The position numbers and the translations under genes were made by a program. Shown one piece after another: positions 1 through 8,146 of a DNA stretch of 64,000 bases. The notes beneath the pieces were generated by a model, which did no database searches, was not told the DNA's origin, and was given only the letters and a program-made list of their open reading frames with translations. Within the stretch, counting starts at the first letter, position 1, and every line of letters starts with the position of its first letter. The stretch spans positions 304,377-368,376 of the forward strand of contig NZ_LMSP01000034.1 of the NCBI RefSeq assembly GCF_001429545.1, in the 5' to 3' direction. This DNA comes from Paenibacillus sp. Soil787 (lineage in GTDB: Bacteria; Bacillota; Bacilli; Paenibacillales; NBRC-103111).

Positions 1-98
1 TGCGAAGCAATAGAATAAAACTTATACTTTCTGCCCTGAAAATTAATAATTTTTCATTCATCAGTGGTGCCGCAACACGGCATGGAAGTATTATCTAC

Positions 99-146
99 AA
101 AAAAAACCGTTAAAAGCACCTCACCCAAGGCACATTTAACGGCTTA
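99..146 (-). terminator. Terminator after ispG
   Basis: On the minus strand an inverted repeat (CCGTTAAA at 107-114 paired with TTTAACGG at 135-142) is followed by a run of T (A-run 99-106 on the plus strand). It lies just after the ispG stop codon and probably ends the tig/clp/ispG transcription block. Confidence 0.75.
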
Positions 147-165
147 TTTTTTAACATAAAGGCAA

Positions 166-1263
166 TTAGTGCTTACGTCCTGGAATTACACCCGTTTTTT
201 CATAAGAATCTACGATGATATCAATTTCTTTTTTAAGCTCAGCCAGCAATTCTGCTTCAGGCACTTTACGAATCATTTCTCCATAACGGAAAAGCATACC
301 TTCACCACGAGCACCTGCAATACCGATGTCAGCTTCACGCGCTTCTCCTGGACCATTTACTGCACAGCCAAGTACAGATACCTTAATCGGCACTTTGATC
401 TTTGCAATATAATCCTCGACCTCGTTAGCGATTGAGAACAAATCGATATCCAAGCGGCCGCAAGTAGGGCAGGAAACGAGAGTTGCAGCGTTAGTAATCA
501 ATCCGAACGTTTTGAGCAGCTCACGAGCCACTTTAATCTCTTCAACAGGATCCGCGCTAAGCGAGATACGGAGTGTGTTACCGAGTCCCATGTTGAGGAG
601 TGTACCAATTCCTGCCGCACTCTTCACAGCCCCTGTAAAGAGCGTTCCAGCCTCAGTAATCCCGAGGTGAAGTGGGTAGTTGAATGCTTTCGCCGCTTGC
701 GAATAAGCTGCAATCGCCATCGGAACATCGGAAGCTTTGAGTGAAACGATAATATCATGGAAATCAAGCTCTTCCAGAATGTTAATGTGGAATAAAGCAC
801 TCTCTACCATAGCTTCAGGCGTTGGGTACCCATACTTTTCGAGAAGATGGCTCTCCAGCGAACCTGCATTGACGCCGATCCGAATCGGTATGCCGCGTTC
901 CTTACAAGCTTTAACAACCGCTTCTACCTTCTCGCGGCGGCCGATATTACCTGGATTGATACGCACTTTATCAATGCCATTCTCAATAGCAGCAAGCGCT
1001 AAGCGATGGTCAAAGTGAATATCAGCAACGAGTGGAATATGAATTTGTTTTTTGATCTCTTTAATTGCTTCAGCGGCTTCCTTATTGTTAACCGTGACAC
1101 GAACAATTTGACAGCCTGCTTCTTCCAAACGAAGAATTTCAGCCACTGTCGCCTTCACATCAGCTGTCTTCGTTGTACACATACTTTGCATGATAACTTC
1201 ATTGCTGCCACCGATCGTCAAATCGCCTACACGAACGGCCCGCGTATCTTTTCTATGGAACAT
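166..1263 (-). CDS. ispG: IspG (GcpE), 4-hydroxy-3-methylbut-2-enyl diphosphate synthase
   Basis: Penultimate enzyme of the MEP (non-mevalonate) isoprenoid pathway. It reductively opens MEcPP to HMBPP using a [4Fe-4S] cluster fed by flavodoxin or ferredoxin. The N-terminal TIM-barrel part (QSMCTTKTADV, VADIHFDHRLAL, KVRINPGNIG) and the C-terminal cluster part with CPTCGR and LGCAVNGPGEA are all present, giving the three cluster cysteines. I chose the ATG at 1263 because GGGGAGAG lies about 8 bases upstream; the longer ATG at 1305 has its only GGAG directly against the start. The protein is about 365 residues, normal for bacterial IspG. It follows clpX after a gap holding a hairpin and ends in a terminator. 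Confidence 0.96.
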   Translation of the reverse strand: MFHRKDTRAVRVGDLTIGGSNEVIMQSMCTTKTADVKATVAEILRLEEAGCQIVRVTVNNKEAAEAIKEIKKQIHIPLVADIHFDHRLALAAIENGIDKVRINPGNIGRREKVEAVVKACKERGIPIRIGVNAGSLESHLLEKYGYPTPEAMVESALFHINILEELDFHDIIVSLKASDVPMAIAAYSQAAKAFNYPLHLGITEAGTLFTGAVKSAAGIGTLLNMGLGNTLRISLSADPVEEIKVARELLKTFGLITNAATLVSCPTCGRLDIDLFSIANEVEDYIAKIKVPIKVSVLGCAVNGPGEAREADIGIAGARGEGMLFRYGEMIRKVPEAELLAELKKEIDIIVDSYEKTGVIPGRKH

Positions 1264-1293
1264 TATGGTTTCTCTCCCCATGACACCAAACAT

Positions 1294-1334
1294 CCTCCGC
1301 TCCAATTCCCATTAGTAGGGAATCGGATTGGAGG
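1294..1334 (-). promoter_or_regulatory. Hairpin in the clpX-ispG gap
   Basis: Imperfect 17-bp inverted repeat (1294-1310 against 1318-1334, three mismatches, 7-base loop) between the clpX stop and the ispG start. No T-run follows on the minus strand, so it is not a plain terminator. It may be a processing or stabilising hairpin in the transcript, or a weak attenuator. Function is inferred only. Confidence 0.4.
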
Positions 1335-1361
1335 CTGTGTGTAATTTTGTGAAATTATGGG

Positions 1362-2630
1362 TTACGCACTTTCTTCTTTCTTCTTACCAGTCGCCTGCAC
1401 GCCATCTTTGGTCGTCAAAACAGGAGTGATCTTGTTCTGAACCGTTTCCTTGGATACCACACATGTCGTGACGTCTGTTCTCGAAGGGACTTCGAACATC
1501 ACATCAAGCATAATGCTTTCAATGATGGCTCTCAGACCGCGCGCGCCAGTATTACGTTTGATCGCTTCCTTCGCAATGGCATCAAGCGCCTCTGCGTCGA
1601 ATTCGAGGGATACATTATCCATCTCGAGCATCTTCTGGTACTGCTTAACGAGCGCATTCTTAGGCTCGGAAAGAATACGAACAAGTGCTGCTTCATCCAG
1701 CGGCTCTAGCGTGGAGATGACTGGCAGACGACCTACGAATTCCGGGATTAATCCGAATCGCAAGAGATCTTCCGGAAGCACCATGGATAAGTACTCGCCT
1801 GGTTTCAAATCAACTTTAGCCCCATCCGTGCTAAAACCAATTACTTTTTTACCGATTCTGCGTTTGATAATTTGCTCGAGGCCATCGAAAGCTCCACCGC
1901 AAATAAACAGAATGTTGGTTGTATCAATTTGAATGAATTCTTGATGCGGATGCTTACGACCACCTTGCGGAGGAACAGAGGCAACCGTACCTTCAAGAAT
2001 TTTGAGCAAAGCTTGTTGAACACCTTCGCCGGAAACGTCTCTAGTAATAGACGGGTTCTCGGATTTACGTGCCACTTTATCGATCTCATCAATATAGATA
2101 ATGCCGCGTTCGGCTTTTTCTACATCATAATCGGCTGCTTGAATCAATTTGAGCAAAATGTTCTCTACGTCTTCGCCCACATAACCAGCTTCTGTCAAAG
2201 AAGTGGCATCAGCGATCGCGAAAGGAACATTCAAAATTTTGGCAAGCGTTTGCGCGAGCAGCGTTTTACCGCTTCCTGTTGGTCCTAGAAGGACGATATT
2301 ACTTTTTTGAAGCTCAACATCTTCTAGCTTGTTTTGCGAATTGATCCGTTTGTAGTGATTATAAACCGCTACAGCCAATGATTTTTTCGCTTGTTCTTGC
2401 CCGATAACGTATTGATCCAAGATATTGCGAATTTCTTTTGGTTTAGGAACATCTTTCAGATCTAGCTCTTCTTCATGCCCTAATTCTTCTTCCACAATCT
2501 CCGTGCAAAGCTCTATACATTCATCACAAATGTAAACTCCCGGACCTGCAACAAGTTTGCGTACTTGGTCTTGGGATTTTCCACAAAAGGAACATTTGAG
2601 TTGGCCTTTTTCATCGTTAAATTTAAACAT
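1362..2630 (-). CDS. clpX: ClpX, ATP-binding unfoldase of the ClpXP protease
   Basis: Hexameric AAA+ unfoldase that threads substrates into ClpP. The N-terminal zinc-binding domain (CSFCGKSQ about residues 14-21, CDECIELC about 35-42) is followed by Walker A GPTGSGKT, Walker B IIYIDEIDK, and the sensor and arginine-finger region ending in TGARGLRAI. The IGF-type ClpP-binding loop is visible as KKVIGFSTD. At 422 residues it is full length. It starts 12 bp after the clpP stop with an AAGGAGTGAT ribosome site, so clpP and clpX are probably co-transcribed. Confidence 0.98.
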   Translation of the reverse strand: MFKFNDEKGQLKCSFCGKSQDQVRKLVAGPGVYICDECIELCTEIVEEELGHEEELDLKDVPKPKEIRNILDQYVIGQEQAKKSLAVAVYNHYKRINSQNKLEDVELQKSNIVLLGPTGSGKTLLAQTLAKILNVPFAIADATSLTEAGYVGEDVENILLKLIQAADYDVEKAERGIIYIDEIDKVARKSENPSITRDVSGEGVQQALLKILEGTVASVPPQGGRKHPHQEFIQIDTTNILFICGGAFDGLEQIIKRRIGKKVIGFSTDGAKVDLKPGEYLSMVLPEDLLRFGLIPEFVGRLPVISTLEPLDEAALVRILSEPKNALVKQYQKMLEMDNVSLEFDAEALDAIAKEAIKRNTGARGLRAIIESIMLDVMFEVPSRTDVTTCVVSKETVQNKITPVLTTKDGVQATGKKKEESA

Positions 2631-2642
2631 GGGATCACTCCT

Positions 2643-3233
2643 TTATTTCAAGTCGTTTCGAGTGATAACCTCGTCGATTAACCCGTATGTCTTCGCTTCT
2701 TCAGCGCTCATAAAGTTATCCCGGTCGGTGTCTCTTTCGATCTTTTCAAGCGGCTGTCCCGTACGGTCCACATATATCTGGTTGAGTTTTTGCTTCGTTT
2801 TGATAATCCAATCCGCGTGGATTTTGATATCGGTTGCTTGACCTCTTACACCGCCGAGCGGTTGGTGAATCATAACTTCTGCATTCGGCAGCGCGTATCG
2901 CTTACCTTTGGCACCTGCTGTTAACAGCAAAGAGCCCATACTTGCAGCCATACCTACACAAATCGTAGATACATCTGGTTTAATAAACTGCATGGTATCG
3001 AAGATACCCATTCCAGCTGTTACAGATCCACCTGGTGAATTGATATATAAGTGGATGTCCTTGTCGGGATCCTGAGCTGATAAAAAGAGCAGCTGGGCAA
3101 TGACCAAATTAGCCACATCGTCATCAATAGCGCTCCCAATGAAGATAATGCGGTCCTTTAATAAACGCGAGTAGATATCGTAAGAACGTTCCCCACGAGC
3201 CTCTTGTTCAACAACCATAGGAATAAGACTCAT
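2643..3233 (-). CDS. clpP: ClpP, ATP-dependent Clp protease proteolytic subunit
   Basis: Serine protease subunit that forms the two-ring tetradecameric chamber used with ClpX or ClpC. The catalytic triad is visible: Ser in GMAASMGSLLL, His in EVMIHQPLGG, and Asp in the DRDTDRDNF segment. I took the ATG at 3233 (MSLIPMVVEQ) because AAAGGAG lies about 8 bases upstream; the ATG 30 bases earlier has no such site. This gives about 196 residues, the usual length. Neighbours are clpX downstream and tig upstream, though a terminator-like hairpin separates tig. Confidence 0.97.
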   Translation of the reverse strand: MSLIPMVVEQEARGERSYDIYSRLLKDRIIFIGSAIDDDVANLVIAQLLFLSAQDPDKDIHLYINSPGGSVTAGMGIFDTMQFIKPDVSTICVGMAASMGSLLLTAGAKGKRYALPNAEVMIHQPLGGVRGQATDIKIHADWIIKTKQKLNQIYVDRTGQPLEKIERDTDRDNFMSAEEAKTYGLIDEVITRNDLK

Positions 3234-3384
3234 TGTACCAACTCCTTTTGCGGCAATAGCCAAGTTCTCTCAATTGAGATTCAGATACAGTTTAACACGT
3301 TTGAACAGCAAAGTCATTTTTTCAGAGAACTGCTATGTATGAGGGTATTTCTTACGGTTTTGGGCAGTTTGGGGGCTAAAATAG

Positions 3385-3424
3385 GATAAAAGAAAGGCAC
3401 GTTGCTTACGTACGTGCCTTATCT
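3385..3424 (-). terminator. Terminator after tig
   Basis: Minus-strand stem AAGGCACGT/ACGTGCCTT (3392-3420) followed by TCTTTTAT, between tig and clpP. It separates the two transcription units. Confidence 0.7.
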
Positions 3425-3432
3425 TACCTTAT

Positions 3433-4734
3433 TTATACTGCTGCGGAAACATGCTTGCTATTTTCGAGCAAGAAGTCAACCGTTTTTCTAATCACAAGAT
3501 CGTTGCTCAGACCTTCTAGGCTGCCGTTAGAAGCAAACAGTTCACGAAGTTCTGCCGTTGTTTTTTGGTAGGATTGTGCATATTTCTCAAGCTCCGTGTC
3601 AACTTCTTCATCGGAAACTGTGATTTTTTCTGCAGCTGCGATGGCTTCAAGAACAAGGTTGTTACGAACACGCTTGTCAGCGTCTTCTCTCATTTGTTCT
3701 TTCAGCACGCTCTCGTTTTGACCGGAGAACTGGAAGTAGATTTCAAGCGTCATGCCTTGGGAGCGAAGACGTCTTTCAAATTCCTTCACCATAACATCAA
3801 GCTCTGCCTCTACCATAGAAGCTGGAATTTCAACTTCAGCGTTAGTTGCAGCTTTTTCAACAACAGCTGTTTCCAGAGCAGCCTCTGAATCTTTTTCTTT
3901 GCGTTCTTGAAGACGTTTTTTCAACTCTTCTTTGTACTCTACAAGTGTATCGTACTCGCTCACGTCTTTAGCAAATTCATCATCAAGCTCTGGCAAGTTT
4001 TTGCGTTTAATGTCGTGAATTTTCACTTTAAACACAGCCGCTTTGCCTTTCAAATCTTCAGAGTGGTAGTTTTCAGGGAAGCTAACATTAACTTCTTTCT
4101 CTTCGCCTTTACCAAGTCCTACCAGTTGCTCTTCGAAACCTGGAATGAAGGAGTTGGAACCAAGCTCAAGGGAGTATTTCTCCGCTTTGCCGCCTTCAAA
4201 CGCTTCTCCATCAACGAATCCTTCGAAATCAAGGACTACGACGTCACCATTAGCTGCTTGTCCTTCTTCAAGAACAACCAATTCAGCATGACGCTGTTGC
4301 AAACGAGTAAGCTCATCATTTAATTCCTCATCCGTTACAACTGCGCTTGCAGCTTCAACTTCGATACCTTTGTATTCGCCAAGTGTTACTTCAGGCTTAA
4401 CAGTAACTTTTGCTTTGAACTTCAGCACTTGTCCTTTGCCGAATTGCTCAACGTCTACTTCAGGACGATCAACAGGCTCGATTTTAACCTCTTCAATCGC
4501 TTCCACATAAACTTCTGGCAAAATGATATCTAAAGCATCTTGATACAAGCTTTCTACACCAAATTTAGCTTCAAAGATAGAACGAGGCACTTTCCCTTTA
4601 CGGAATCCTGGAACATTCACTTTCGCTGATACCTTTTTAAATGCTTTATCCAAAGCATCTGCTACGCGCTCTGCGCCAACTTCCACTTCAAGAACGCCTA
4701 CGTTCTTCTCTATTTTTTCCCAACTTGCTTTCAT
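3433..4734 (-). CDS. tig: Trigger factor, ribosome-associated chaperone
   Basis: ATP-independent chaperone and peptidyl-prolyl isomerase that binds nascent chains at the ribosome exit. The ribosome-binding signature GFRKGKVPRSIFE is at about residues 43-55. The FKBP-like domain (GDVVVLDFEGFVDG) lies near residues 160-245, and the rest is the helical C-terminal chaperone domain. At 433 residues it has the normal length. A clear ribosome site (GGAGGGG) precedes the ATG. Confidence 0.97.
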   Translation of the reverse strand: MKASWEKIEKNVGVLEVEVGAERVADALDKAFKKVSAKVNVPGFRKGKVPRSIFEAKFGVESLYQDALDIILPEVYVEAIEEVKIEPVDRPEVDVEQFGKGQVLKFKAKVTVKPEVTLGEYKGIEVEAASAVVTDEELNDELTRLQQRHAELVVLEEGQAANGDVVVLDFEGFVDGEAFEGGKAEKYSLELGSNSFIPGFEEQLVGLGKGEEKEVNVSFPENYHSEDLKGKAAVFKVKIHDIKRKNLPELDDEFAKDVSEYDTLVEYKEELKKRLQERKEKDSEAALETAVVEKAATNAEVEIPASMVEAELDVMVKEFERRLRSQGMTLEIYFQFSGQNESVLKEQMREDADKRVRNNLVLEAIAAAEKITVSDEEVDTELEKYAQSYQKTTAELRELFASNGSLEGLSNDLVIRKTVDFLLENSKHVSAAV

Positions 4735-4844
4735 TTTATGCTTTCCCCTCCAAAAATGTACGATGACATATTTTCACGTTACGCTCATTACAACCATTCT
4801 ATTATACCATATAAGATTTTCATTTCAAGGCAGCCTTTCTTGCC

Positions 4845-5762
4845 TTATGATGGGTCCGGATTAAACTGCTTCACAAACGCTTGCAGCACAAGATTAGCTC
4901 GTTTCCATTGCAGCTTCATGGAATCGACAATTCCGTAATTGTCTAGTAACTCTTCACGATTCACCGTACCAAACAATTTCTCTTGAAGAATAGCATGAAG
5001 GGCAGATGCCCACACATCAACTGCGCCTTCTTCCGCATTCTGTAGATCTGTATAGATCGATGTCCCATAGGCATAGGCTAGAAATTCCTGCCAGGTTTGT
5101 TTGGCAAAATAAACAAAATCAGGTTGGCTTATTTCACTAATGTCTCCGACTCTGCGAATCATATCACGAATACGTGATGGAAAATCCTCCGGACACATCG
5201 GTGTCTCTTCGATCTCGACAAGGATTTTTTCCCCATTCTTGGGGAATTCGATAAATCCTCGCTCCCCCATCTGTTTAAGCGCCTGCAAAGCTTTGAATTG
5301 AATGTGAGGGTGCCGCGGCTTCTCACATAGCCAATCCTTTACACGTTGGCTTACTTCGGATTGATCGATGAACCCCAATTGTTCAAGGGCATTGACTTGC
5401 TGCTCCAACGTACCGTCTTTTAGCATATTCAGAAGCTTAAGCGCAAAGGCGCCATCATCGGCTGTCTTTTCTTGTATGTATTGCCGTAATAAATCTGTTT
5501 CTTCCTCTAGGTCCTCTTCCATTGGCGGCGTCATGGGGAACATGGATTCCGGATACATGGTATACAGCCAGTTCCGCAGAGCTTCCCATTGTTCGGCTTT
5601 GTGAGGGTCTACTGTTGGAAATTGCAGTAGAAAAGTTAGCAGCTGGAGCGCATCACTATACTGCTCTGTTTTTAGAAACCGAGTCAGCTCCTCTTCGTAA
5701 TATTGCTCTGTTTTCGGAAAAAGAATTAAGTTATTGATGGATGGGTCTGTTATGATGATCAC
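4845..5762 (-). CDS. Uncharacterised helical protein upstream of tig
   Basis: A 305-residue, acidic, probably cytoplasmic protein with paired amphipathic helices (YYEEELTRFLKTEQYSDAL, DALQLLTFLLQF, ALKLLNMLKDG) that suggest TPR- or HEAT-like repeats. No catalytic motif was recognised. The start is uncertain: the frame opens with GTG at 5762, but the GAGGTGAT that would make a good ribosome site overlaps it, and no ATG or TTG follows nearby. It lies upstream of tig on the same strand, separated by about 110 bp. Confidence 0.75.
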   Translation of the reverse strand: MIIITDPSINNLILFPKTEQYYEEELTRFLKTEQYSDALQLLTFLLQFPTVDPHKAEQWEALRNWLYTMYPESMFPMTPPMEEDLEEETDLLRQYIQEKTADDGAFALKLLNMLKDGTLEQQVNALEQLGFIDQSEVSQRVKDWLCEKPRHPHIQFKALQALKQMGERGFIEFPKNGEKILVEIEETPMCPEDFPSRIRDMIRRVGDISEISQPDFVYFAKQTWQEFLAYAYGTSIYTDLQNAEEGAVDVWASALHAILQEKLFGTVNREELLDNYGIVDSMKLQWKRANLVLQAFVKQFNPDPS

Positions 5763-5839
5763 CTCAGAAATCTTGGTCTCGCTGGTGACAGTTTACTTGA
5801 TTGTCCAAGTGAATGCAAAATTATTTTATAAAATAGGGT

Positions 5840-5869
5840 TGACTTCACTTTAATCCATATGATAATATA
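5840..5869 (+). promoter_or_regulatory. Probable sigma-A promoter of tRNA-Arg
   Basis: TTGACT at 5840-5845 and TAATAT at 5864-5869 (18-bp spacer; GATAAT at 16 bp is an alternative) about 50 bp before the tRNA. The region lies between the divergent 305-residue gene and the tRNA. Confidence 0.6.
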
Positions 5870-5919
5870 ACTCTTGCTTCGCTAAACGGATCACATCCGC
5901 AAGGTAAGAAGAGGTCTAT

Positions 5920-5993
5920 GTCTCAGTAGCTCAGCTGGATAGAGCACACGCCTTCTAAGCGTGCGGTCGGGGGTTCGAATCCCTCCTGGGACG
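5920..5993 (+). tRNA. tRNA-Arg (anticodon TCT)
   Basis: The full cloverleaf can be drawn. The acceptor stem GTCTCAG pairs with CTGGGAC (one G-T pair), followed by the D arm GCTC/GAGC. The anticodon stem CACGC/GCGTG carries loop CTTCTAA, which gives anticodon TCT at 5954-5956. The T arm has GGTTCGAAT. G5993 is the discriminator base and CCA is not encoded. A terminator follows at once. Confidence 0.95.
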
Positions 5994-6007
5994 TTCATGC
6001 ACGGTAA

Positions 6008-6038
6008 AAGGATCGCGAGAAATCGCGGTCTTTTTTTG
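6008..6038 (+). terminator. Terminator of the tRNA-Arg unit
   Basis: Stem GATCGCGA/TCGCGGTC followed by seven T, 15 bases after the tRNA. Confidence 0.85.
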
Positions 6039-6193
6039 TTTATCCAAATTTGTTAAAATAAAATGGAAGGATTCCTTCCCGTTGGTTGGGCTATATTTTG
6101 GTGGACTCGGCGCCCAAGAATGTGAGTGATTTTACAACATTGTTACAAAAAGTCTTTGTATAATTATCATCAACGACTCTACTATAAAGTTAA

Positions 6194-6241
6194 AAGGGGC
6201 TGTCACAAAGGTAGATAATGATCTACTTGAGGACAGCCCTC
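6194..6241. repeat. Nested inverted repeat in a gene-free stretch
   Basis: Outer arms AGGGGCTGTC (6195-6204) and GGACAGCCCT (6231-6240) enclose inner arms GTAGAT/ATCTAC (6211-6226). The stretch from 6041 to 6390 shows no other gene. The GGGGCTGTC start recalls insertion-sequence ends, but no transposase is present, so this may be a remnant, a small repeat element or a terminator-like hairpin. Confidence 0.45.
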
Positions 6242-6390
6242 TTCTATGATATTGATTCCCTCGTTTCAATAGAGGTTACTTTAATAATGACACGAATGAG
6301 CGAAGATACGTTTTGAATAACATGCTAACAGAGGGAGGGAACGTAGAGACGCTATATACGTGAAATATGCTCTATGTATAAAATATATTC

Positions 6391-6759
6391 TTATTTACTT
6401 TGTATGCGACTAATGCCCGTATTCCCTTTTCCGGTTGGCACAAAGCGTTCCTCAAAACTATAAATCATATGTTCCTGAAGTGGATTGCCCTCTAGTAAGT
6501 GCTCTCTAACAAGCCTTCTACCAGCCTCTGGTGTCATTTCTTTGTACCAAATCCCTTGCGGATATACAGTGACAACACCTGCGTCCTGACAGCGGCCATT
6601 ACATCTAGTCCGAGTTGTATGTATTAGATGCTCGGCTCCGTGCTTCGAAATTTCATCTCGAATGGCTAGTGTTGTTTCATCTCCTGAATGTTTCAGGCAA
6701 GATCCCCCGTTACAGATAAGTACATGATGTTGGACTGTGGATAGATCCCACGTACTCAT
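6391..6759 (-). CDS. Thioredoxin-fold [2Fe-2S] ferredoxin-like protein under B12 control
   Basis: A 122-residue soluble protein with two cysteine pairs, ICNGGSC near the N-terminus and TRCNGRCQDAG about 30 residues later. This is the layout of thioredoxin-like [2Fe-2S] ferredoxins, and the following GVVTVYPQGIWYKEM segment also fits the family. Such proteins occur beside cobalamin synthesis genes (CbiW-like) and in (2Fe-2S)-domain stand-alone proteins. The cobalamin riboswitch directly upstream suggests a role in B12 synthesis or B12-dependent metabolism. GGGAGGTG precedes the ATG. No other cob/cbi gene lies in the window. Confidence 0.8.
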   Translation of the reverse strand: MSTWDLSTVQHHVLICNGGSCLKHSGDETTLAIRDEISKHGAEHLIHTTRTRCNGRCQDAGVVTVYPQGIWYKEMTPEAGRRLVREHLLEGNPLQEHMIYSFEERFVPTGKGNTGISRIQSK

Positions 6760-6802
6760 AAGAACACCTCCCTATCTCCCGTAGGTATATTACTGTGCTG
6801 CT

Positions 6803-6985
6803 GAAATAGGCAGGTCTCCTGGCTTCAGGATCTTCATCGAACGTCAGCCTTCCCAATCGGTCGATCAGTGGCATAGAGACGTTGACTCCTCTGTTACAGT
6901 GGCGGGACCGCGTCGGCTTCTAACCGATCTTCCCTTTTAAGCTTACCCTACGCTTGGATAGCGGAAAGGCAAGCACCTATTTCGG
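6803..6985 (-). promoter_or_regulatory. Cobalamin riboswitch
   Basis: Read on the minus strand it shows the conserved order of the cobalamin aptamer. First is a GGTGC-type P2/P3 start, then AAAAGGGAA, the GCCGACGCGGTCCCGCCACTG core, GCCACTG, GGGAAGGC, and finally the B12 box GAAGCCAGGAGACCTGCC. It sits about 45 bases before the [2Fe-2S] protein gene, so high adenosylcobalamin should switch that gene off (family knowledge). Confidence 0.93.
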
Positions 6986-7082
6986 ATATGAAATTATGAC
7001 CGAATTAATCAAAATCTTTTAAACTTAAATCATCATTTAAACTTAAATCTCATCTTACCTCATACTCTATTTACAAACAAGG

Positions 7083-7111
7083 AAAAAGCCCCAACCAAAT
7101 GGTAGGGACTT
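7083..7111 (-). terminator. Terminator after the 45-residue gene
   Basis: Minus-strand stem AGTCCCTACC/GGTTGGGGCT with an ATTT loop and TTTTT tail, about 37 bases after the stop of the small gene at 7148. Confidence 0.75.
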
Positions 7112-7147
7112 CATCGGAAGCTGTATTTACGAATTCAAATCACTCGT

Positions 7148-7285
7148 TTAAACGGAAGGACGATTCGGTTGGTGATGCCCTGGCTCTGTTGAATCCAAAT
7201 TGGACTGTATGCGAGAAGATTGCTTCGAATGATCGATTGTGCTCTGTATCCTCTGATCCATACTTTTACTTTTCTTTTTGCTCAT
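7148..7285 (-). CDS. Small Lys/Ser/Gln-rich protein, 45 residues
   Basis: ATG at 7285 follows a strong AGGAGG site (7 bases away) and the gene is closed by a terminator, which makes it a likely real small gene. It begins MSKKKSKSMDQRIQST and is hydrophilic and basic, with no membrane segment. Small basic proteins like this are common among spore-associated proteins of Bacillales, but no family was recognised, so the function is open. The apparent plus-strand reading frame over the same bases is a shadow. Confidence 0.6.
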   Translation of the reverse strand: MSKKKSKSMDQRIQSTIDHSKQSSRIQSNLDSTEPGHHQPNRPSV

Positions 7286-7397
7286 GATGGATTAATCCTC
7301 CTGTAAGTTGAAATAATGATCACTTGATTAGTATGGAGAGATATCGCAACAAATATGCTGGTTTAAAATACCCATAAAGGACGAAGGACAAAAGTAA

Positions 7398-7434
7398 AGC
7401 AAAAGCTTGTAAGGAAGATTCCCTACAAGCTCTT
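7398..7434 (-). terminator. Terminator after the 37-residue gene
   Basis: Minus-strand stem AGCTTGTAGGGA/TTCCTTACAAGCT (7404-7431) followed by TTTGCTTT. Confidence 0.65.
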
Positions 7435-7451
7435 GGTGGTGCCATTAGACA

Positions 7452-7565
7452 TTAGTGCTTGTTGTTCGGCATATTACTTTCCGGACGTCCGTCCCCTTGT
7501 GTCTTGAAATTCTTCTTGGCTTTTCTCTGCTTTTCGTGCAGTTTGCTAATGAAATGACTATCCAT
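7452..7565 (-). CDS. Small protein resembling the DUF4023 family, 37 residues
   Basis: ATG at 7565 with AGGAGG 9 bases upstream; an ATG two codons earlier is too close to the site. The sequence runs MDSHFISKLHEKQRKAKKN, then QGDGRPE and a C-terminal PNNKH. A Lys/Gln-rich helix followed by QGxGxP and a PNKxH tail is what I remember of DUF4023, a tiny Bacillales family of unknown role. The family call is from memory and moderate. Confidence 0.6.
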   Translation of the reverse strand: MDSHFISKLHEKQRKAKKNFKTQGDGRPESNMPNNKH

Positions 7566-7611
7566 GAGCATTCGCCTCCTGAAGAAAGAATGGCACTACC
7601 TCTTTAGAATG

Positions 7612-7968
7612 TCACACAAGCTCTAAATTTAAACGCATGGCAAGATTAAGAATCGCGCCTCTTGCTTCTGCATCTGTTTTGACTTTTTCGTATAATTCCT
7701 CAAAATTAGTGCGATTTTGAATAAATTCCGGTTCTGTTTTGATAGCCGTTTGTGTCCAGTTAATCAAGACATTCTCCGCTTGGGTAAGTTCATTATAAGC
7801 ACGATGCAAGCCGACACGCTCAATAATTTCTTCCATTTCTGCTTGCCCAACTTCTTTACCTTCTTCTTTTAATTCCGCAATTCGTTTATCCGCTTGGTTG
7901 CTGATTTGCAGAAAGTGCTCTCTAGAGGCCAGATAATCAATTTGTGCTTTAGAGTGTTTCTTTTTCAT
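7612..7968 (-). CDS. Uncharacterised helical cytosolic protein
   Basis: About 118 residues, almost all helical and highly charged, with no cysteine and no membrane segment. The start MKKKHSKAQ at 7968 is preferred because AAAGGTGAT lies 5 bases upstream; the frame has two earlier ATGs. The length and helical pattern recall YlbF/YmcA-type small proteins, but I see no decisive motif. It is transcribed with the two smaller minus-strand genes but separated by terminators. Confidence 0.7.
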   Translation of the reverse strand: MKKKHSKAQIDYLASREHFLQISNQADKRIAELKEEGKEVGQAEMEEIIERVGLHRAYNELTQAENVLINWTQTAIKTEPEFIQNRTNFEELYEKVKTDAEARGAILNLAMRLNLELV

Positions 7969-8146
7969 GGTCATCACCTTTGTCATTTAGTAAGAAAGAA
8001 TTGGGTTTATTGTATCAGGCCTGTCTGTAAAACACAAAATCCGTCCGGTTGACTGCGCCCATCCCATTCTGGACAGACATTATATACCTTGAGTTTGCAT
8101 ACCTTTTATCATCATGCTCTCTTTATAAGGAAAGGAAGGAACGTCT

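Noticed and set aside
1..165. Possible gene at the left edge
   Set aside because: Only a terminator is supported; no protein-like frame reaches the edge.
6194..6241. Insertion-sequence copy starting GGGGCTGTC
   Set aside because: Only about 50 bp are present and there is no transposase or target duplication that I could see.
7099..7287. Plus-strand 62-codon frame
   Set aside because: No ribosome site. The minus strand over the same bases has a small gene with AGGAGG and terminator.
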